A DNA stretch of 64,000 nt from Adhaeretor mobilis (lineage in GTDB: Bacteria > Planctomycetota > Planctomycetia > Pirellulales > Lacipirellulaceae), in the NCBI RefSeq assembly GCF_007741515.1, contig NZ_CP036263.1:310001-374000 (forward strand), in the 5' to 3' direction. Numbering within the stretch: position 1 is the stretch's first letter; the number at the start of each line of letters is the position of its first letter. Positions 44,309 to 55,491 of this stretch are shown piece by piece. Position numbers and translations under genes: made by a program. The notes beneath the pieces are model-generated. The model had not been told where the DNA came from and did not search any database. It saw only the letters and a program-made list of their open reading frames with translations.

Positions 44309-45838
44309 ATGAGCTTTATGAGAAACCTTAATCTGATTAATTTCTTCCGTGCGATAGTGGTCCTTACTTGCCTCGCCCCCCTACCCTGCTTCGCTGAGGT
44401 AAAACTGCCCAACATCTTTGGCGACCATATGGTACTGCAGCAAGGACAGCAGAATAAAGTGTGGGGCAAAGCAGAGCCTGGTGAGCAGGTGACGGTGAAG
44501 ATTCACGAGCAATCGCAGCAGACAACCGCCAACGATGCCGGACTGTGGAGCGTCTTGCTCGATCCACTACCCGTGGGCGGGCCCTATACGTTGAAGGTGA
44601 GCGGCACGAATGAGATTTCGATTGACGATGTGCTCGTCGGGGAAGTCTGGATCTGCTCCGGTCAATCGAACATGCAATGGGTTGTCAACAAAGTATACGA
44701 TGCCGATCTCGTCAAAGCGGAAGCAAACTACCCGCGCATCCGGATGATTAACTTTCCCAATGTGGGCAGCCAGGAGCCAGTTTGGAAACACGACAAAGCG
44801 GCTTGGCAATTGACTACGCCAGAGTCGGTGGGAGCTTTCTCCGCCGTCGGTTACTTCTTCGGTCGGCAGCTACACAATACGATCGACGTACCGATTGGAT
44901 TAATCAACAACTCCTGGGGCGGTTCGGCGGCCGACGCGTGGGTCAATCGCGACGTTTTAGCGGAACAAGAGTTTTACCAGGAAACCATGAACAAATGGAA
45001 ACAACGCGAAGAAGCGTACAACGATCTTGCGCTAAAGACCGAGCTTAGCGAGCAAGACAAAAAGAAGCAGCAGCAACTCCGAGGAGCAATGTTCGGCAAT
45101 CAAAGGCCCGCGAATATCTACAATGGCGTTCTGAAGTCGCACCTGGGTTACGGTATCAAGGGAGCGATTTGGTATCAGGGTGAGTCGAACGCGAGCCGTG
45201 CGTACCAGTATCGCAAGCTCTTTCCGCTGATGATTTCCAACTGGCGTGACGAGTGGGGCCAGGGAGATTTTCCTTTCTATTGGGTGCAACTTGCCGACTT
45301 TCAGGCAGAGCAAGCCGAGCCAGGCGACAGCGCCTGGGCCGAGTTGCGTGAGGCCCAGACGATGACCATTGCGGCGCTCCCCAATACGGGCGAAGCGGTC
45401 ATTATCAACGAGGGGGAAGGCTACGACATTCACCCGCGTAACAAACTGATCGTCGGGCAACGCCTGGCCCGCTGGGCGCTAGCAAAGCAATACGACATCG
45501 GCATTCCCTGCCAAAGTCCGACGTTTAGTTCGATGGAAAAGCAGGACGGGAAGATCGTACTGTCCTTCACCGAAGTGCATAAAGGATGGCGACCGTTTGA
45601 TGTGAAGAAGCCGCTCGGCTTTGCCATTGCCGGTGAAGACAAAAAGTTCGTTTGGGCTGAGGCGAAAATTCTGAAGGATCAACGCATCGAAGTCAGCAGC
45701 AAGGAAGTAAGTAACCCCGTTGCGGTACGCTACGCCTGGGCAAACAACCCGGTGTGCAACCTTTTCGACGGCGTAGGCCTGCCGCTCACGCCATTCCGAA
45801 CGGACGACTGGCCGGGGGTTACGGTTGATAATCGCTAG
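44309..45838 (+). CDS. Sialate O-acetylesterase-like carbohydrate esterase
   Basis: 509 residues; ATG at 44309 with AGGAG upstream (a second ATG four codons on is possible). Signal peptide FFRAIVVLTCLAPLPCFA. Family features are LPNIFGDHMVLQQ at the mature N-terminus, nucleophile Ser in ICSGQSNMQW, NSWGGSAADAW, GAIWYQGESNA, and DIHPRNKLIVGQRLA carrying the catalytic Asp/His. Members remove O-acetyl groups from sialic acids or other sugars and are often part of polysaccharide degradation. It is an exported enzyme. No operon partner. Confidence 0.93.
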   Translation: MSFMRNLNLINFFRAIVVLTCLAPLPCFAEVKLPNIFGDHMVLQQGQQNKVWGKAEPGEQVTVKIHEQSQQTTANDAGLWSVLLDPLPVGGPYTLKVSGTNEISIDDVLVGEVWICSGQSNMQWVVNKVYDADLVKAEANYPRIRMINFPNVGSQEPVWKHDKAAWQLTTPESVGAFSAVGYFFGRQLHNTIDVPIGLINNSWGGSAADAWVNRDVLAEQEFYQETMNKWKQREEAYNDLALKTELSEQDKKKQQQLRGAMFGNQRPANIYNGVLKSHLGYGIKGAIWYQGESNASRAYQYRKLFPLMISNWRDEWGQGDFPFYWVQLADFQAEQAEPGDSAWAELREAQTMTIAALPNTGEAVIINEGEGYDIHPRNKLIVGQRLARWALAKQYDIGIPCQSPTFSSMEKQDGKIVLSFTEVHKGWRPFDVKKPLGFAIAGEDKKFVWAEAKILKDQRIEVSSKEVSNPVAVRYAWANNPVCNLFDGVGLPLTPFRTDDWPGVTVDNR

Positions 45839-45998
45839 CGCGAGGTGGCGTAGTCGACCCACTCGTTCCTAAAACTGGTGACGTTTGTTGATGGGGTCGT
45901 CGCAGCAACCAAATAGGGGCGCGGCGGCGGTAAAAAAGTGACTCTGCCGTAACTCGTGCTACTCTTAGATGAGGCATGATCCTGCGGGAACATGCCAT

Positions 45999-48900
45999 CT
46001 AGACTTCTACTGCTTCATGGACTGAGCAGGCAGTACACGCGCTGGGCAATTCCTCTCCGATGATGTGCAGCTTGGTGGCAAGCAAAGCGTCGAGCTGATG
46101 CTTGGGCGGCAATTCTACCATCACGCTTTCTCCCTCAATCTTCACAGGGAATACCTTCACGGAGAACTCTTCCCCCGAGAGAGACTCACCACTCTTCAAG
46201 GAGAAGGGCTTTTTGTGCAGTGGGCAGGCGACCTTGGGGGTATCGTCTGCGTCGCCGAGGATGCCGCGTGATAGGACGAACGCATTCTTGTGCGGACACA
46301 TGTTTTGGCACGCATACCACTCGCCACGACTTGTGAAGTTGAAGACCGCGATTTGCACGTCGCCGTACTTGATAGCTGCTCCCCCATCGCGTGGGAAGTC
46401 GCTCACCTTACCAGCTTCAATCCATTGCGGCTTGGGAGCCTCGGGGCGCTTTGGCTTCCCGTTGGTTTCCTGCTTCTGCGCGACTTCTAGCTCTTCCTTG
46501 GGCATCTCAATTTGCACAAGCTCGCCATCCTTGGGCCAATTTGCGGGCCGATGCTGGCCCCGTTCGTCGATGAACTCGATGCTCGGCTCGTTTTCTTCGG
46601 TATTAACGAACTGTCGGTAGAGCTTGCGTTTCTCGGAATCATCGACGACTGCCTTCCATTCGCATTGGTAGGTATCCACCAGATGCTGCATGCGCTCTTC
46701 GAGTTCATCGCAAAGGCTGAGTTTGTCTTTAATGACGACTTCTTGTAGGTGAGCAAGACCACCCTCGAGGCCTTCGAGCCAAGTCGAGGTCCGCGTGAGC
46801 TTGTCGGCAGTGAAGATGTAATACATCATGATGCGATCGACGTACTTGGTGGTTGTCTCTTCGTCGAGATCCGAAGCGAACAGATCGCCGTGCCGAGGCT
46901 TCGCTCCGCCGTTGCCGCCGACATACAGGTTGTATCCCTTCTCGGTAGCTATGAGGCCGAAGTCCTTGCCTTGAGCTTCGGCACATTCGCGCACGCAGCC
47001 GGAGACGCCAAACTTGATCTTGTGCGGCGCACGAATGCCGCGGTAACGTTGCTCAAGACGAATCGCAAAGCCGACACTATCCTGGACTCCATAACGACAC
47101 CAGGTCGTGCCCACGCAACTCTTCACGGTGCGCAATGATTTGCCATAGGCATGGCCGCTCTCGAATCCTGCAGCAACGAGTTCTTCCCAAATTTCGGGGA
47201 GCTGATGCAGCTGAGCACCAAACAGGTCAACTCGCTGACCGCCGGTGATCTTCGTATAAAGGCCGTACTTTTTGGCGACTTCACCGAGAACGATTAGTTT
47301 TTGAGGGGTAATCTCGCCACCGGGAACGCGTGGCACGACCGAGTAGAGTCCGCCCCGTTGCATATTGGCAAGGAAGCGATCGTTGGTGTCTTGCAACGTG
47401 TGGTGATCGGAATCGGCAATGGTGTCGTTCCAAAGCGAAGCCAGGATCGACGCGACAGCTGGCTTGCAGGTTTCACAGCCGTTGCCTTGACCAACATAGC
47501 TCAGCAGTTGGTCGAAGGTGCGAAACTTTTTGACTTTCACGATGGTGAATAGTTCCTGTCGCGAGTACGCAAAGTGCTCGCACAGGTTGTTGTTGACTTC
47601 GACACCCGATTTCTTAAGTTCGGCCTTGAACAAGTCGGTAACCATCGGCATACAACCGCCGCAGCCGGTGCCAGCTTGAGAGCATGTTTTCACATCAGCG
47701 AGCGTCGTGAGGTTGCCTTCGCTGATCGCGTCGCAGATATCGCCTTTGCTCACGTTGTTGCAGGAGCAAACCTGAGCGTCGTCGGGCATCCCATCGACAC
47801 CCCCCAATGCAGCGGCGGCACCGCCTCCTGAACCGCCGAGCAGATCGCCAGCAGGACAAGGCAGTTCGGTAGCTGTCTTCGCCATTATGGAAAGCGTGCC
47901 GTAGTCAGAAGTATCGCCGATGAGGATGCCGCCCAGCAATCGTTTCCCCTTGGGATCGAAAAAGAGTTTCTTGTAGTTGCCACCAAAAGGGTCTTCATAG
48001 ACCAGCGGCACGGCGGCGCCTGGTTCTGGGGCATTGTTGCCAAAGCTGGCCACGCCGACGCCCATCAGTTTGAGCTTGGTCGATACATCGGCTCCTGTGA
48101 ACTGAGCCTCGCTACCGGTGAGGTTCATGGCTAGAATCTCTGCCATTTCGTAGCCCGGAGCAACTAATCCGTAGACACGTCCTGCATGAAGTGCTGCCTC
48201 GCCGATGGCGTAGATGCTCGGATCGGAGGTTTCAAGTCTATCACTGACAACGATGCCGCCGCGTTCGTGGACATCGAGTCCCGATTCTTTGGCGAGTTCG
48301 TCGCGAGGGCGGATACCGCACGAGGCGATAATCATATCAACATCCAGAGTCGAGCCATCTCCGAATTCGATCTGCTCAACGGCTCCTTGGCCATGGATTT
48401 CCTGGGTCACTTTGCTGAGGTGGACCTGGACCCCGAGTTCCTCAATTTTTTTTACGAGGATCTTTGAGCCATCTGCGTCGATCTGCCGTGGCATCAGGCG
48501 AGGGTTACGCTCGATCACATGCGTTTCAACCCCCAGATCGTAAGCGGCTTTCGCCGCTTCGAGCCCGAGCAGACCGCCACCCAAAACGGCGCAGCCTTTG
48601 GCTTTCTTGCCATACTCAATGATTCGTTCTAGGTCTTCAATCGTGCGGTAGACAAAAACGCCAGGTCGCTTGATGCCTTCGACCGGCGGGACGAACGGGT
48701 ACGAACCGGTTGCAAGTACCACGTGGTCATACGGGATGCTGATGCCCTTAGCGGAGTGGACTACTCGCTGCTGGCGGTCAATTTTATTGGCAAGGTCGCC
48801 AATGTGGAGCTCGACGCCATTTTCTTTGTACCAGTCCAGGCGCGCCAGCATGAGTTTCTCAGCATCGCGATGGGCAAAGAAAGTAGTCAACCCAACACGG

Positions 48901-49052
48901 TCGTAAGCAGCCCGCGGCTCTTCGCAGAACGTAACAATCTTGTACTGTTTGCCGGAATCAAACTCGATCAGCTTTTCGACAAAGCGATGGCCAACCATGC
49001 CATTGCCAATGACGACGACTGTTTCTCTATCCTTGTTCGTGGTTGAATGCAT
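45999..49052 (-). CDS. nirBD: Assimilatory nitrite reductase, NirB-NirD fusion
   Basis: 1017 residues. Order: FAD/NAD(P)H-binding oxidoreductase (VVVIGNGMVGHRF, ATGSYPFVPP); a BFD-like [2Fe-2S] segment near residue 426 (CSCNNVSKGDICDAI, GTGCGGC); a second BFD-like region (GNGCETCKP); siroheme/[4Fe-4S] sulfite-reductase repeats with SCVGTTWC near 642 and GVSGCVREC near 686; a C-terminal NirD Rieske domain with CPHK and CPLHKK near 917-941. It reduces nitrite to ammonium with NAD(P)H. NirB and NirD are often separate proteins; here they are one chain. It is the last gene of the nas operon, 33 bp after nasA. Confidence 0.95.
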   Translation of the reverse strand: MHSTTNKDRETVVVIGNGMVGHRFVEKLIEFDSGKQYKIVTFCEEPRAAYDRVGLTTFFAHRDAEKLMLARLDWYKENGVELHIGDLANKIDRQQRVVHSAKGISIPYDHVVLATGSYPFVPPVEGIKRPGVFVYRTIEDLERIIEYGKKAKGCAVLGGGLLGLEAAKAAYDLGVETHVIERNPRLMPRQIDADGSKILVKKIEELGVQVHLSKVTQEIHGQGAVEQIEFGDGSTLDVDMIIASCGIRPRDELAKESGLDVHERGGIVVSDRLETSDPSIYAIGEAALHAGRVYGLVAPGYEMAEILAMNLTGSEAQFTGADVSTKLKLMGVGVASFGNNAPEPGAAVPLVYEDPFGGNYKKLFFDPKGKRLLGGILIGDTSDYGTLSIMAKTATELPCPAGDLLGGSGGGAAAALGGVDGMPDDAQVCSCNNVSKGDICDAISEGNLTTLADVKTCSQAGTGCGGCMPMVTDLFKAELKKSGVEVNNNLCEHFAYSRQELFTIVKVKKFRTFDQLLSYVGQGNGCETCKPAVASILASLWNDTIADSDHHTLQDTNDRFLANMQRGGLYSVVPRVPGGEITPQKLIVLGEVAKKYGLYTKITGGQRVDLFGAQLHQLPEIWEELVAAGFESGHAYGKSLRTVKSCVGTTWCRYGVQDSVGFAIRLEQRYRGIRAPHKIKFGVSGCVRECAEAQGKDFGLIATEKGYNLYVGGNGGAKPRHGDLFASDLDEETTTKYVDRIMMYYIFTADKLTRTSTWLEGLEGGLAHLQEVVIKDKLSLCDELEERMQHLVDTYQCEWKAVVDDSEKRKLYRQFVNTEENEPSIEFIDERGQHRPANWPKDGELVQIEMPKEELEVAQKQETNGKPKRPEAPKPQWIEAGKVSDFPRDGGAAIKYGDVQIAVFNFTSRGEWYACQNMCPHKNAFVLSRGILGDADDTPKVACPLHKKPFSLKSGESLSGEEFSVKVFPVKIEGESVMVELPPKHQLDALLATKLHIIGEELPSACTACSVHEAVEV

Positions 49053-49085
49053 GATTGAACCGCCTAGGGACTATGGTGGGAGTTA

Positions 49086-51341
49086 CTAACTGGTGGCAAC
49101 GTGGTGAGAAGGCGAAATTCGCACAGCGCAATTCTTGTAGGAAGGTTGCCGTGAATAGGGATCGAAATGAGCCAACGTGAGCTGATTCGTGGCTTCATAA
49201 TGCATGGGGATAAATAACTGTCCCGGTGAAATGGTGGGCGTCACAAAAGCCTTGGCTGTGACACTGCCTCGTTGCGAATCGACTTGGACTACTGAATTGG
49301 GACGAATGCCTTCTCGGCGTGCATCCTGGGGATTCAGTTCCACATAGATTTCTTGAGGGTACAGCCCTCGCAGCACCGCAGACTTCGAAGTGCGAGTCTG
49401 CGTATGCCACTGCGAAGCGGTTCCCCGTCCGGTCATCAGGAGATAGGGGTAGCGCTCATTAGGTGGCTCTGGCATATCGCGAGAGTCTTCGAACAACAAC
49501 TGAGCCTTGCCATCGGGGTGGAAGAATCGCCCATCGGCAAACAGTCGCCGCTGGGTGTCGGATTCTTTGCAACCCTCAGGATAGGGCCACTGGATGCCTC
49601 CCCGCTGGTCGAGCATCTGATAATTTTCAACGCCTGTGATGTCACAAGGTTGGTGGCGCGATAGCTCCTTGAGCGACTGAAAGACATCCTCAGGTTCTTG
49701 CCACTTTTCAAACAGGTCTTCGCAGCCCCAATAATGCGCTGCGAGCCGGAAAATAGAAAAGTCGGCCAGCGCCTTCCCTGGCGCCTTGGCGACCTTCTTC
49801 AACAGACCGATCCTTCGCTCTGAATTGATGAATGTGCCCTCTTTTTCGCCCCACCCTGCGGCTGGTAGGTAGAGATCCGCGCGTTGAGCGGTCTCCGTCG
49901 AATGATACATGTCCTGGACGACGAGAAAATCGAGCCGCTCGACAATCTCCTTGTAGGTGTTTTGGTTAATCCACGAATGGGCCGGATTGGTGCAGATCAC
50001 CCAGAGCCCCTTAATCTCGTCGCGCAGAATGCCCTCGATGATGCGGTCGTAAGCCCAACTGTCTTCCGTAGGAATCAGGTTTTCATCGATGTGGAGCGTC
50101 GAGGCGACTTTCTGACGATGCTCTGGATTCTTGAAGTCGTGCCCGCCAAGCAAGTTAGTCGTGTTGCTGAACAGTCGCGAGCCCATCGCATTGCACTGTC
50201 CAGTGATCGAATTTGCGCCTGTGCCAGGTCGACCGATGTTACCGGTAATCAGCGCCAGGTTAATAATCGCTTGCGCCGTACGGACGCCCTGGTAGCTTTG
50301 GTTAACGCCCATGGTCCACCAGAGGCTGACACGCTTTCCTTTATGAATCGTGCGTGCTGCGTAGTGCAGGCTCTCCTTAGAAATGCCGCTGACTCGTTCA
50401 ACGTATTCGGGAGTATACTTTTCGACGTGCTGAGCGAACTCGTCGAACTCGTTCACGTGCTGCCTGATGAATGGCTCGTCGATCCAGCCTTCGCTGATCA
50501 AGATATGAGCAATCCCGTACAGCAACTCTAAATCCGACTTGGGGTTCAACGCTAAGTGCTGCGTCGCGGCTACTGCGGTTTCAGTGGTCCGTGGGTCGAG
50601 GACAATGATCTCTGGATTGTGGGGATTACGACAAACACGTTGCCACATAATCGGGTGAGCGATACACAGATTCGAGCCAACTAGTACGATGACGTCCGAC
50701 TCTTCAAAGTCTTGATAGGTGTAGGGCGGAGCGTCAAACCCGAACGCCTGCTTATAGGCCACGACTGCCGTCGCCATGCATTGCCGTGTGTTGCCATCGC
50801 CGTGCAGCATGCCCATGCCGAACTTTGTCAAGCTGCCGAGGTAGGCCATTTCCTCGGTTGGCATCTGACCGGTACTTAGAAAAGCAACCGAGTGATTTCC
50901 ATGCTTCGCCTGAATGTCTTTGAAGCGATTGCAAAAGGCTTGCATTGCGATGTCCCATTTCACTGGCACCCGGCGACCATGATCGTCGCGTAGCAGCGGC
51001 ATGGTGCCGCGATCCGGAGAATCAAGCACCGAGAGCGCCTCCCACCCCTTGGGGCAGGCCATCCCTGTGTTCACGGGATAGTCGACCGTCGGTGTTAGAT
51101 TGACCGCCTCATCATCCTTAAGATGGATGTTGAGTCCGCAACCGGTTGAACAGTATCCACACACCATGGTCGTGGTGGCGTCAGGCTGCTTAGTCGTCGG
51201 CAATTGCCCAAGCCCAAACTTGCCTGGAGTGCGGAGCAACTCGTCAGTCAGCGGCCCCTGCCATTGACGGAGAAGCGAACCGAGGGAATCCTTAATCTCG
51301 GCGGCCACAGAGCGGTCGGTATTTGACTGTGTTATGCTCAT
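49086..51341 (-). CDS. nasA: Assimilatory nitrate reductase catalytic subunit
   Basis: 751 residues. Molybdopterin oxidoreductase of the NasA/NapA type: [4Fe-4S] ligands C61-x2-C64-x3-C68 and C96, then VALFSTGQ-like [57 protein letters not shown] and a C-terminal MGD domain ending [20 protein letters not shown]. It reduces nitrate to nitrite in the cytoplasm. It lacks the extra C-terminal BFD domain of enteric NasA. Its start overlaps the upstream DmsBC-like gene by 4 bp, so that protein is the likely electron donor. Confidence 0.95.
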   Translation of the reverse strand: MSITQSNTDRSVAAEIKDSLGSLLRQWQGPLTDELLRTPGKFGLGQLPTTKQPDATTTMVCGYCSTGCGLNIHLKDDEAVNLTPTVDYPVNTGMACPKGWEALSVLDSPDRGTMPLLRDDHGRRVPVKWDIAMQAFCNRFKDIQAKHGNHSVAFLSTGQMPTEEMAYLGSLTKFGMGMLHGDGNTRQCMATAVVAYKQAFGFDAPPYTYQDFEESDVIVLVGSNLCIAHPIMWQRVCRNPHNPEIIVLDPRTTETAVAATQHLALNPKSDLELLYGIAHILISEGWIDEPFIRQHVNEFDEFAQHVEKYTPEYVERVSGISKESLHYAARTIHKGKRVSLWWTMGVNQSYQGVRTAQAIINLALITGNIGRPGTGANSITGQCNAMGSRLFSNTTNLLGGHDFKNPEHRQKVASTLHIDENLIPTEDSWAYDRIIEGILRDEIKGLWVICTNPAHSWINQNTYKEIVERLDFLVVQDMYHSTETAQRADLYLPAAGWGEKEGTFINSERRIGLLKKVAKAPGKALADFSIFRLAAHYWGCEDLFEKWQEPEDVFQSLKELSRHQPCDITGVENYQMLDQRGGIQWPYPEGCKESDTQRRLFADGRFFHPDGKAQLLFEDSRDMPEPPNERYPYLLMTGRGTASQWHTQTRTSKSAVLRGLYPQEIYVELNPQDARREGIRPNSVVQVDSQRGSVTAKAFVTPTISPGQLFIPMHYEATNQLTLAHFDPYSRQPSYKNCAVRISPSHHVATS

Positions 51342-53047
51342 GTACCGGTTGCTCCGGGCATTTTTGGAGCAACCGAGGCGGCGAAGAAGAGATACCGTTC
51401 CATCATCTCACCAACAACCAGAAGGACGGTGCTTAGCAGCACAATCAGACCGATGAACAAGGGCTGATAGCTCGTTGCTCCTGAAATCGATGCCTTCTCA
51501 GAGAGCAAGACGAGCGGTAGGAGTAGTCCTCCCATTGCTCCTAGGAAGAAACGCAGTAGGTTTGTCATGCTGAGTTCTCCGGTTAATAACAAGGCGGTAC
51601 GTTTGAGCGGCGAGAATTGTCGGCCCTGTAGCCATACCAAAGCGGAAGCTTCTAGAGACAGTTTTGTGGCAACGGCGATCATGATCCAACGGCAGATGGA
51701 CTGGCCATAGAGCTGCATGATTGAGTGGGCGGACAATTCTGTGTTCCAGTAGCAGGCAACCAGCGACACCAGCAGAGCGATCGGCAAGCCGAGCACTGCG
51801 CTCGTCAGTAGGAAACCGCTGCCCGTTCTGTGCAGACTCCAAAACGGACGGCGCGTCTTCACGTAGATCATGACCGAGCAAAGCACGGCAACGATGCCAC
51901 TCAATGCCGTCATCAGACCCAAGCCATCAGCCAAATACACGAGCTTGGGTTGGTCCTTGGCCAACCACACGACGGCAGCATTCGCGATTGCAAACCCTGC
52001 AAACACCGAGAAGGCGAGAATCTCACGACTCAACCACGAAGTCCGCAATCCTAACAGCGCCCGAAACGCATAGAGCGGCCGTCCCAGGTGAAAGACCGCT
52101 GCATTCATTCCCACCAATCCAACAAGAAGTCCGGCAATCGCATAGGCAGGACGAATCGTAGCGAGCATGAGCGGATCAGCCCAAGCTCCCGACACCAAAA
52201 CTTGTCCAACAACAAAGGCACCGACGGAGAGCTGCGTGAATACTAACATCACGACAAGCGCTAGATGACTATGCTGACGATCGGCTGAGTAATAGTCAGC
52301 CGGCAGCATGTTGCGCGGGAGTGGCTTTTTCGATTTGTAAACGGTCGTCGGGAGTGTTATTCCCGGTTCTGGAGCAGTTGGCAGAAACTGATTCGACTCG
52401 CTCGCTTCAATCACTGACTCGACATTTACGGTACGTATACTAATGGCTTGGTTTGGGCACGACTGTACGCAGGCAGGTGCTTCGCCAACCGCTAGTCGGT
52501 CGTGGCACATGTCACACTTACGCACGATTCCCTTGGCAGGGTTGTATTGAGGCACGTCATAGGGGCACATGAAGATGCAGTACTGGCAACCAATACACTG
52601 GTCGTCCAAGTGCCGCACGATGCCGGTCAAGGGATCTTTGTCATAAGCCAACACGGGACATCCAGACAGGCAAGCTGGGTCAATACAATGATGGCAAGCG
52701 GTTGTGACGTGTTGAAGAACCGGGAGTTGCTCCGATCCGCCATGCAACATGCCCACGTTGCGCCACTGCTCCGCTTCTTCCAAACCGTTCAAATTGTGGC
52801 AGGCAGCCACACACGCTTTGCAGCCTGAACAAACATCGAGATCGACTTCAAAAGCGTACTGCTCGCCCGGCTTTGGCTTGGAGAGTGGTATCAAGTCTCG
52901 ATAATGGCTCGCAAGCAACGGCTCGCTAGCTTGCTCGTGCTGCTGAGCAAAACGCTCTACCGCCGTGGTCTGCTGTTGCTCGGCGAGCAACGATTCGACC
53001 AAAGTTATGCCAGATTCGGGAGCTGCAGGAGCTTCGAGGGTGGGCAT
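51338..53047 (-). CDS. Fused DmsB-DmsC-type Fe-S/membrane anchor protein
   Basis: 569 residues. N-terminal half: DmsB-like with four cysteine clusters ([61 protein letters not shown]), enough for four [4Fe-4S] centres. C-terminal half: eight or so membrane helices of a DmsC-type anchor ([46 protein letters not shown]). Such subunits pass electrons from quinol to a molybdoenzyme. Here it precedes nasA with a 4-bp overlap, so it probably links nitrate reduction to the quinone pool, unlike flavoprotein or ferredoxin donors of classic Nas systems. Confidence 0.9.
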   Translation of the reverse strand: MPTLEAPAAPESGITLVESLLAEQQQTTAVERFAQQHEQASEPLLASHYRDLIPLSKPKPGEQYAFEVDLDVCSGCKACVAACHNLNGLEEAEQWRNVGMLHGGSEQLPVLQHVTTACHHCIDPACLSGCPVLAYDKDPLTGIVRHLDDQCIGCQYCIFMCPYDVPQYNPAKGIVRKCDMCHDRLAVGEAPACVQSCPNQAISIRTVNVESVIEASESNQFLPTAPEPGITLPTTVYKSKKPLPRNMLPADYYSADRQHSHLALVVMLVFTQLSVGAFVVGQVLVSGAWADPLMLATIRPAYAIAGLLVGLVGMNAAVFHLGRPLYAFRALLGLRTSWLSREILAFSVFAGFAIANAAVVWLAKDQPKLVYLADGLGLMTALSGIVAVLCSVMIYVKTRRPFWSLHRTGSGFLLTSAVLGLPIALLVSLVACYWNTELSAHSIMQLYGQSICRWIMIAVATKLSLEASALVWLQGRQFSPLKRTALLLTGELSMTNLLRFFLGAMGGLLLPLVLLSEKASISGATSYQPLFIGLIVLLSTVLLVVGEMMERYLFFAASVAPKMPGATGT

Positions 53048-53569
53048 GCGGACGGGAGGATCGGAGATGGGAAGGATTCTTAGCAGGCCAGCGCGCAGCT
53101 CACCCGTAGGAGCTCACGCAATTCTCGCGCCCAAGAAGCTCCAGGGGGCGTAGCCTGTCTTCAGGTCGCAGCTTGGAGGCATTGCAGGATTCGCAAGGCT
53201 AGCTGCAGGCAGCGCCGTATGCGCGTTCTCTAGGCAACGACTGCTTAGAAACCCTACGGGGTCGATGTACTGGTGTAAGAGACATGGACACGGCTATCAA
53301 TCCAGAAGTGCTAGTGCAGGCGTTTCTGCCTTACTTTCGCAGTAGCGATCTCGACGGCACGTGTTTTGCTTTACTGACCGACGAGGGCAGGCACCATTGA
53401 GTACACAAAAAATTCGTTCCTCACAAAGAGAAATGACAACCCACCTCGAAACGCCTCCCTACATACCGCCACCGGTATCTTAAAACGACTCTCTCTACAC
53501 TTTTCCAAGTATTTGCCATTCGCGGAGCTGCGCTAAAGGTGAGCATCAAAGCCCACGGGATAAAGAACT
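53048..53569. other. Divergent promoter region of the nitrate locus
   Basis: 522 bp between the nas operon and the transporter. It must hold both promoters, but I see no clear sigma-54 site, ANTAR-type leader hairpin or NtrC site. A 38-codon ORF with ATG at 53284 (MDTAINPEVLVQAFLPYF...) lies inside; I cannot support it as a gene. Confidence 0.5.
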
Positions 53570-54955
53570 ATGGAACTTCAAAATAAATCCACCTCGCTGT
53601 GGAGCAACTTCTTCAAGCTTTCCATGCCGCAGATTCGTGCCTTCCACATGTCGTGGTTCGCGTTTTTCCTCTGCTTCTTTGCCTGGTTTGGCATCGCACC
53701 GTTGATGGCAGTGGTGCGAGATGAGTTGTCGCTGACTAAAGAACAAGTGGGCTGGTCGATTATCGCGTCAGTAGCAGTAACCGTCCTGGCTCGTTTGGCT
53801 ATCGGTTGGTTGTGCGACCGATTTGGGCCGCGCTTAACCTACACATGGTTGCTGGTGCTTGGCTCGCTGCCGGTTATGGGGATCGGATTTGCCCATGACT
53901 TTCAGACTTTTCTGATCTTCCGACTCTTGATTGGTGTCATCGGCGCTTCGTTCGTGATTACCCAGTACCACACATCCGTCATGTTCGCGCCGAACGTGGT
54001 CGGGACAGCAAACGCAACCTCCGCTGGCTGGGGTAATCTTGGCGGCGGTGTGACGCAATTTGTAATGCCACTGGTTTTCGCCCTATTTGTGACAGTCATG
54101 GGTTTCAGTGCGGCTGTTGGTTGGAGGGCTTCGATGGTCGTGGCCGGTGCAATCTGCTTCCTCACAGGACTTGCCTACTACCGTTTCACACAGGACGCTC
54201 CCGATGGCAACTTTAAGGAGCTACGCGCAGCTGGCAAGATGCCCTCGACCAAGAAGGCCAATGGCGAGTTCTGGACCGCCTGCCGCGACTATCGGGTGTG
54301 GGCATTGTTCGTCGTCTACGGAGCGTGCTTCGGGATCGAACTCACGATCAACAACATCGCGGCCCTGTACTTCATTGATTACTTCGGCCTAGGTTTGGCC
54401 GCCGCTGGTGCGATGGCCGCTTCCTTCGGTTTAATGAACCTGTTCGCTCGTACACTTGGCGGAATCTCGGGCGACAAGTTTGGAGCAAAATGGGGACTCC
54501 GCGGTCGCGTGACTTGGTTGTTTATCGCACTGTTTTGCGAAGGCATCGCACTGATGTTCTTCTCACAGATGACTGCCCTAGCGGTTGCGCTTCCCGCGCT
54601 GATCCTCTTTAGTCTGTTCACGCAGATGTCCGAAGGAGCCACCTTCTCAGTGGTCCCTTTCGTCAATAAGAAAGCTCTAGGAGCAGTTGCTGGCATCGTG
54701 GGTGCCGGAGGTAACGCGGGCGCTGTGGCTGCGGGATTTCTGTTCAAGAGCTCAATTGAGTGGCCCACGGCGCTACTAATTCTCGGTGGCTTGGTAACCG
54801 CTAGTTCGTTCTTGGCTTTCGCAGTTCGGTTCGATACTGAGGCCGAGGCCGAAGCGAAGGAGGACTTCGTCACCGCCATCAAGAAGAAACAGCTTCCTGC
54901 GGCGCGGCCCATCGCCCAGCCCACTCTGGAGCTGGAGTCGGCCCTGAACGCCTAG
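53570..54955 (+). CDS. NarK/NasA-type nitrate/nitrite transporter (MFS)
   Basis: 461 residues with 12 membrane segments. The MFS loop motif is ARLAIGWLCDRFGPR, and the nitrate-signature glycine segments are GWGNLGGGVTQFVMP and GAGGNAGAVAAGF. The C-terminal tail is Glu-rich. It imports nitrate or nitrite, or exchanges them. Divergent from the nas operon, so it supplies the substrate of NasA and NirBD. Confidence 0.94.
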   Translation: MELQNKSTSLWSNFFKLSMPQIRAFHMSWFAFFLCFFAWFGIAPLMAVVRDELSLTKEQVGWSIIASVAVTVLARLAIGWLCDRFGPRLTYTWLLVLGSLPVMGIGFAHDFQTFLIFRLLIGVIGASFVITQYHTSVMFAPNVVGTANATSAGWGNLGGGVTQFVMPLVFALFVTVMGFSAAVGWRASMVVAGAICFLTGLAYYRFTQDAPDGNFKELRAAGKMPSTKKANGEFWTACRDYRVWALFVVYGACFGIELTINNIAALYFIDYFGLGLAAAGAMAASFGLMNLFARTLGGISGDKFGAKWGLRGRVTWLFIALFCEGIALMFFSQMTALAVALPALILFSLFTQMSEGATFSVVPFVNKKALGAVAGIVGAGGNAGAVAAGFLFKSSIEWPTALLILGGLVTASSFLAFAVRFDTEAEAEAKEDFVTAIKKKQLPAARPIAQPTLELESALNA

Positions 54956-55198
54956 CACCGTTTACGACACCGTTTCCAGGAAGTGGAGCTCTGGTCTTCG
55001 ACGAGGCTGCGCCGCGTCAGTCCACGGAAAATTGCCGAAGTGCGCCTCTCCCCGCAGGCAACTACGCCGCTGCGCCGGCTAACTTCCCTTTCAAGCGGCG
55101 GGCGTAAACACACACGCAGGTTGCGCGGCGAGGCCGTCTTTGCCTTCGAACCTTCCCCGAGGTCGCCACGGTCCTTAACTCGCCACGGTTGGGCACGC

Positions 55199-55475
55199 TG
55201 CTGGTCGCAAGCCAGGACTTGTCGTCCGCCTCCGAACTCGTATCGCTGTAATACGCGGTGGTGCTCACGGCTCCTGCAAATTTGTTTGCGTAAACCACCT
55301 CAGTAATGAGCGGCACGGTGTCATCATGCCCATCACCCGTCGCGTACAACAAGCTGCTATCAGTAGCTGTAGTTCCAGAGTCTACGTTGACTCGAAGGTG
55401 CTCTTGGAAATCGTTCACCATCCACAGTTGGTCGGCTAGCGGAAATCGATTGAGCAGAGCTGTTGTCTCTGGTTG
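55199..55475 (-). pseudogene. DUF4394-domain remnant
   Basis: The minus-strand frame reads FPLADQLWMVNDFQEHLRVN, then a Ser/Thr-rich part, then VYANKFAGAVSTTAYYSD and PNRGELRTV, matching the repeat pattern of DUF4394 proteins. Flanking sequence in the same frame is unrelated and there is no start or signal peptide, so it is a fragment. It abuts the 3' end of the ABC ATPase gene. Confidence 0.6.
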
Positions 55476-55491
55476 AATCGCGACCCTACAG

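Noticed and set aside
53284..53400. 38-codon ORF between nas operon and transporter
   Set aside because: Short, no clear ribosome site, no family; cannot be told from chance.
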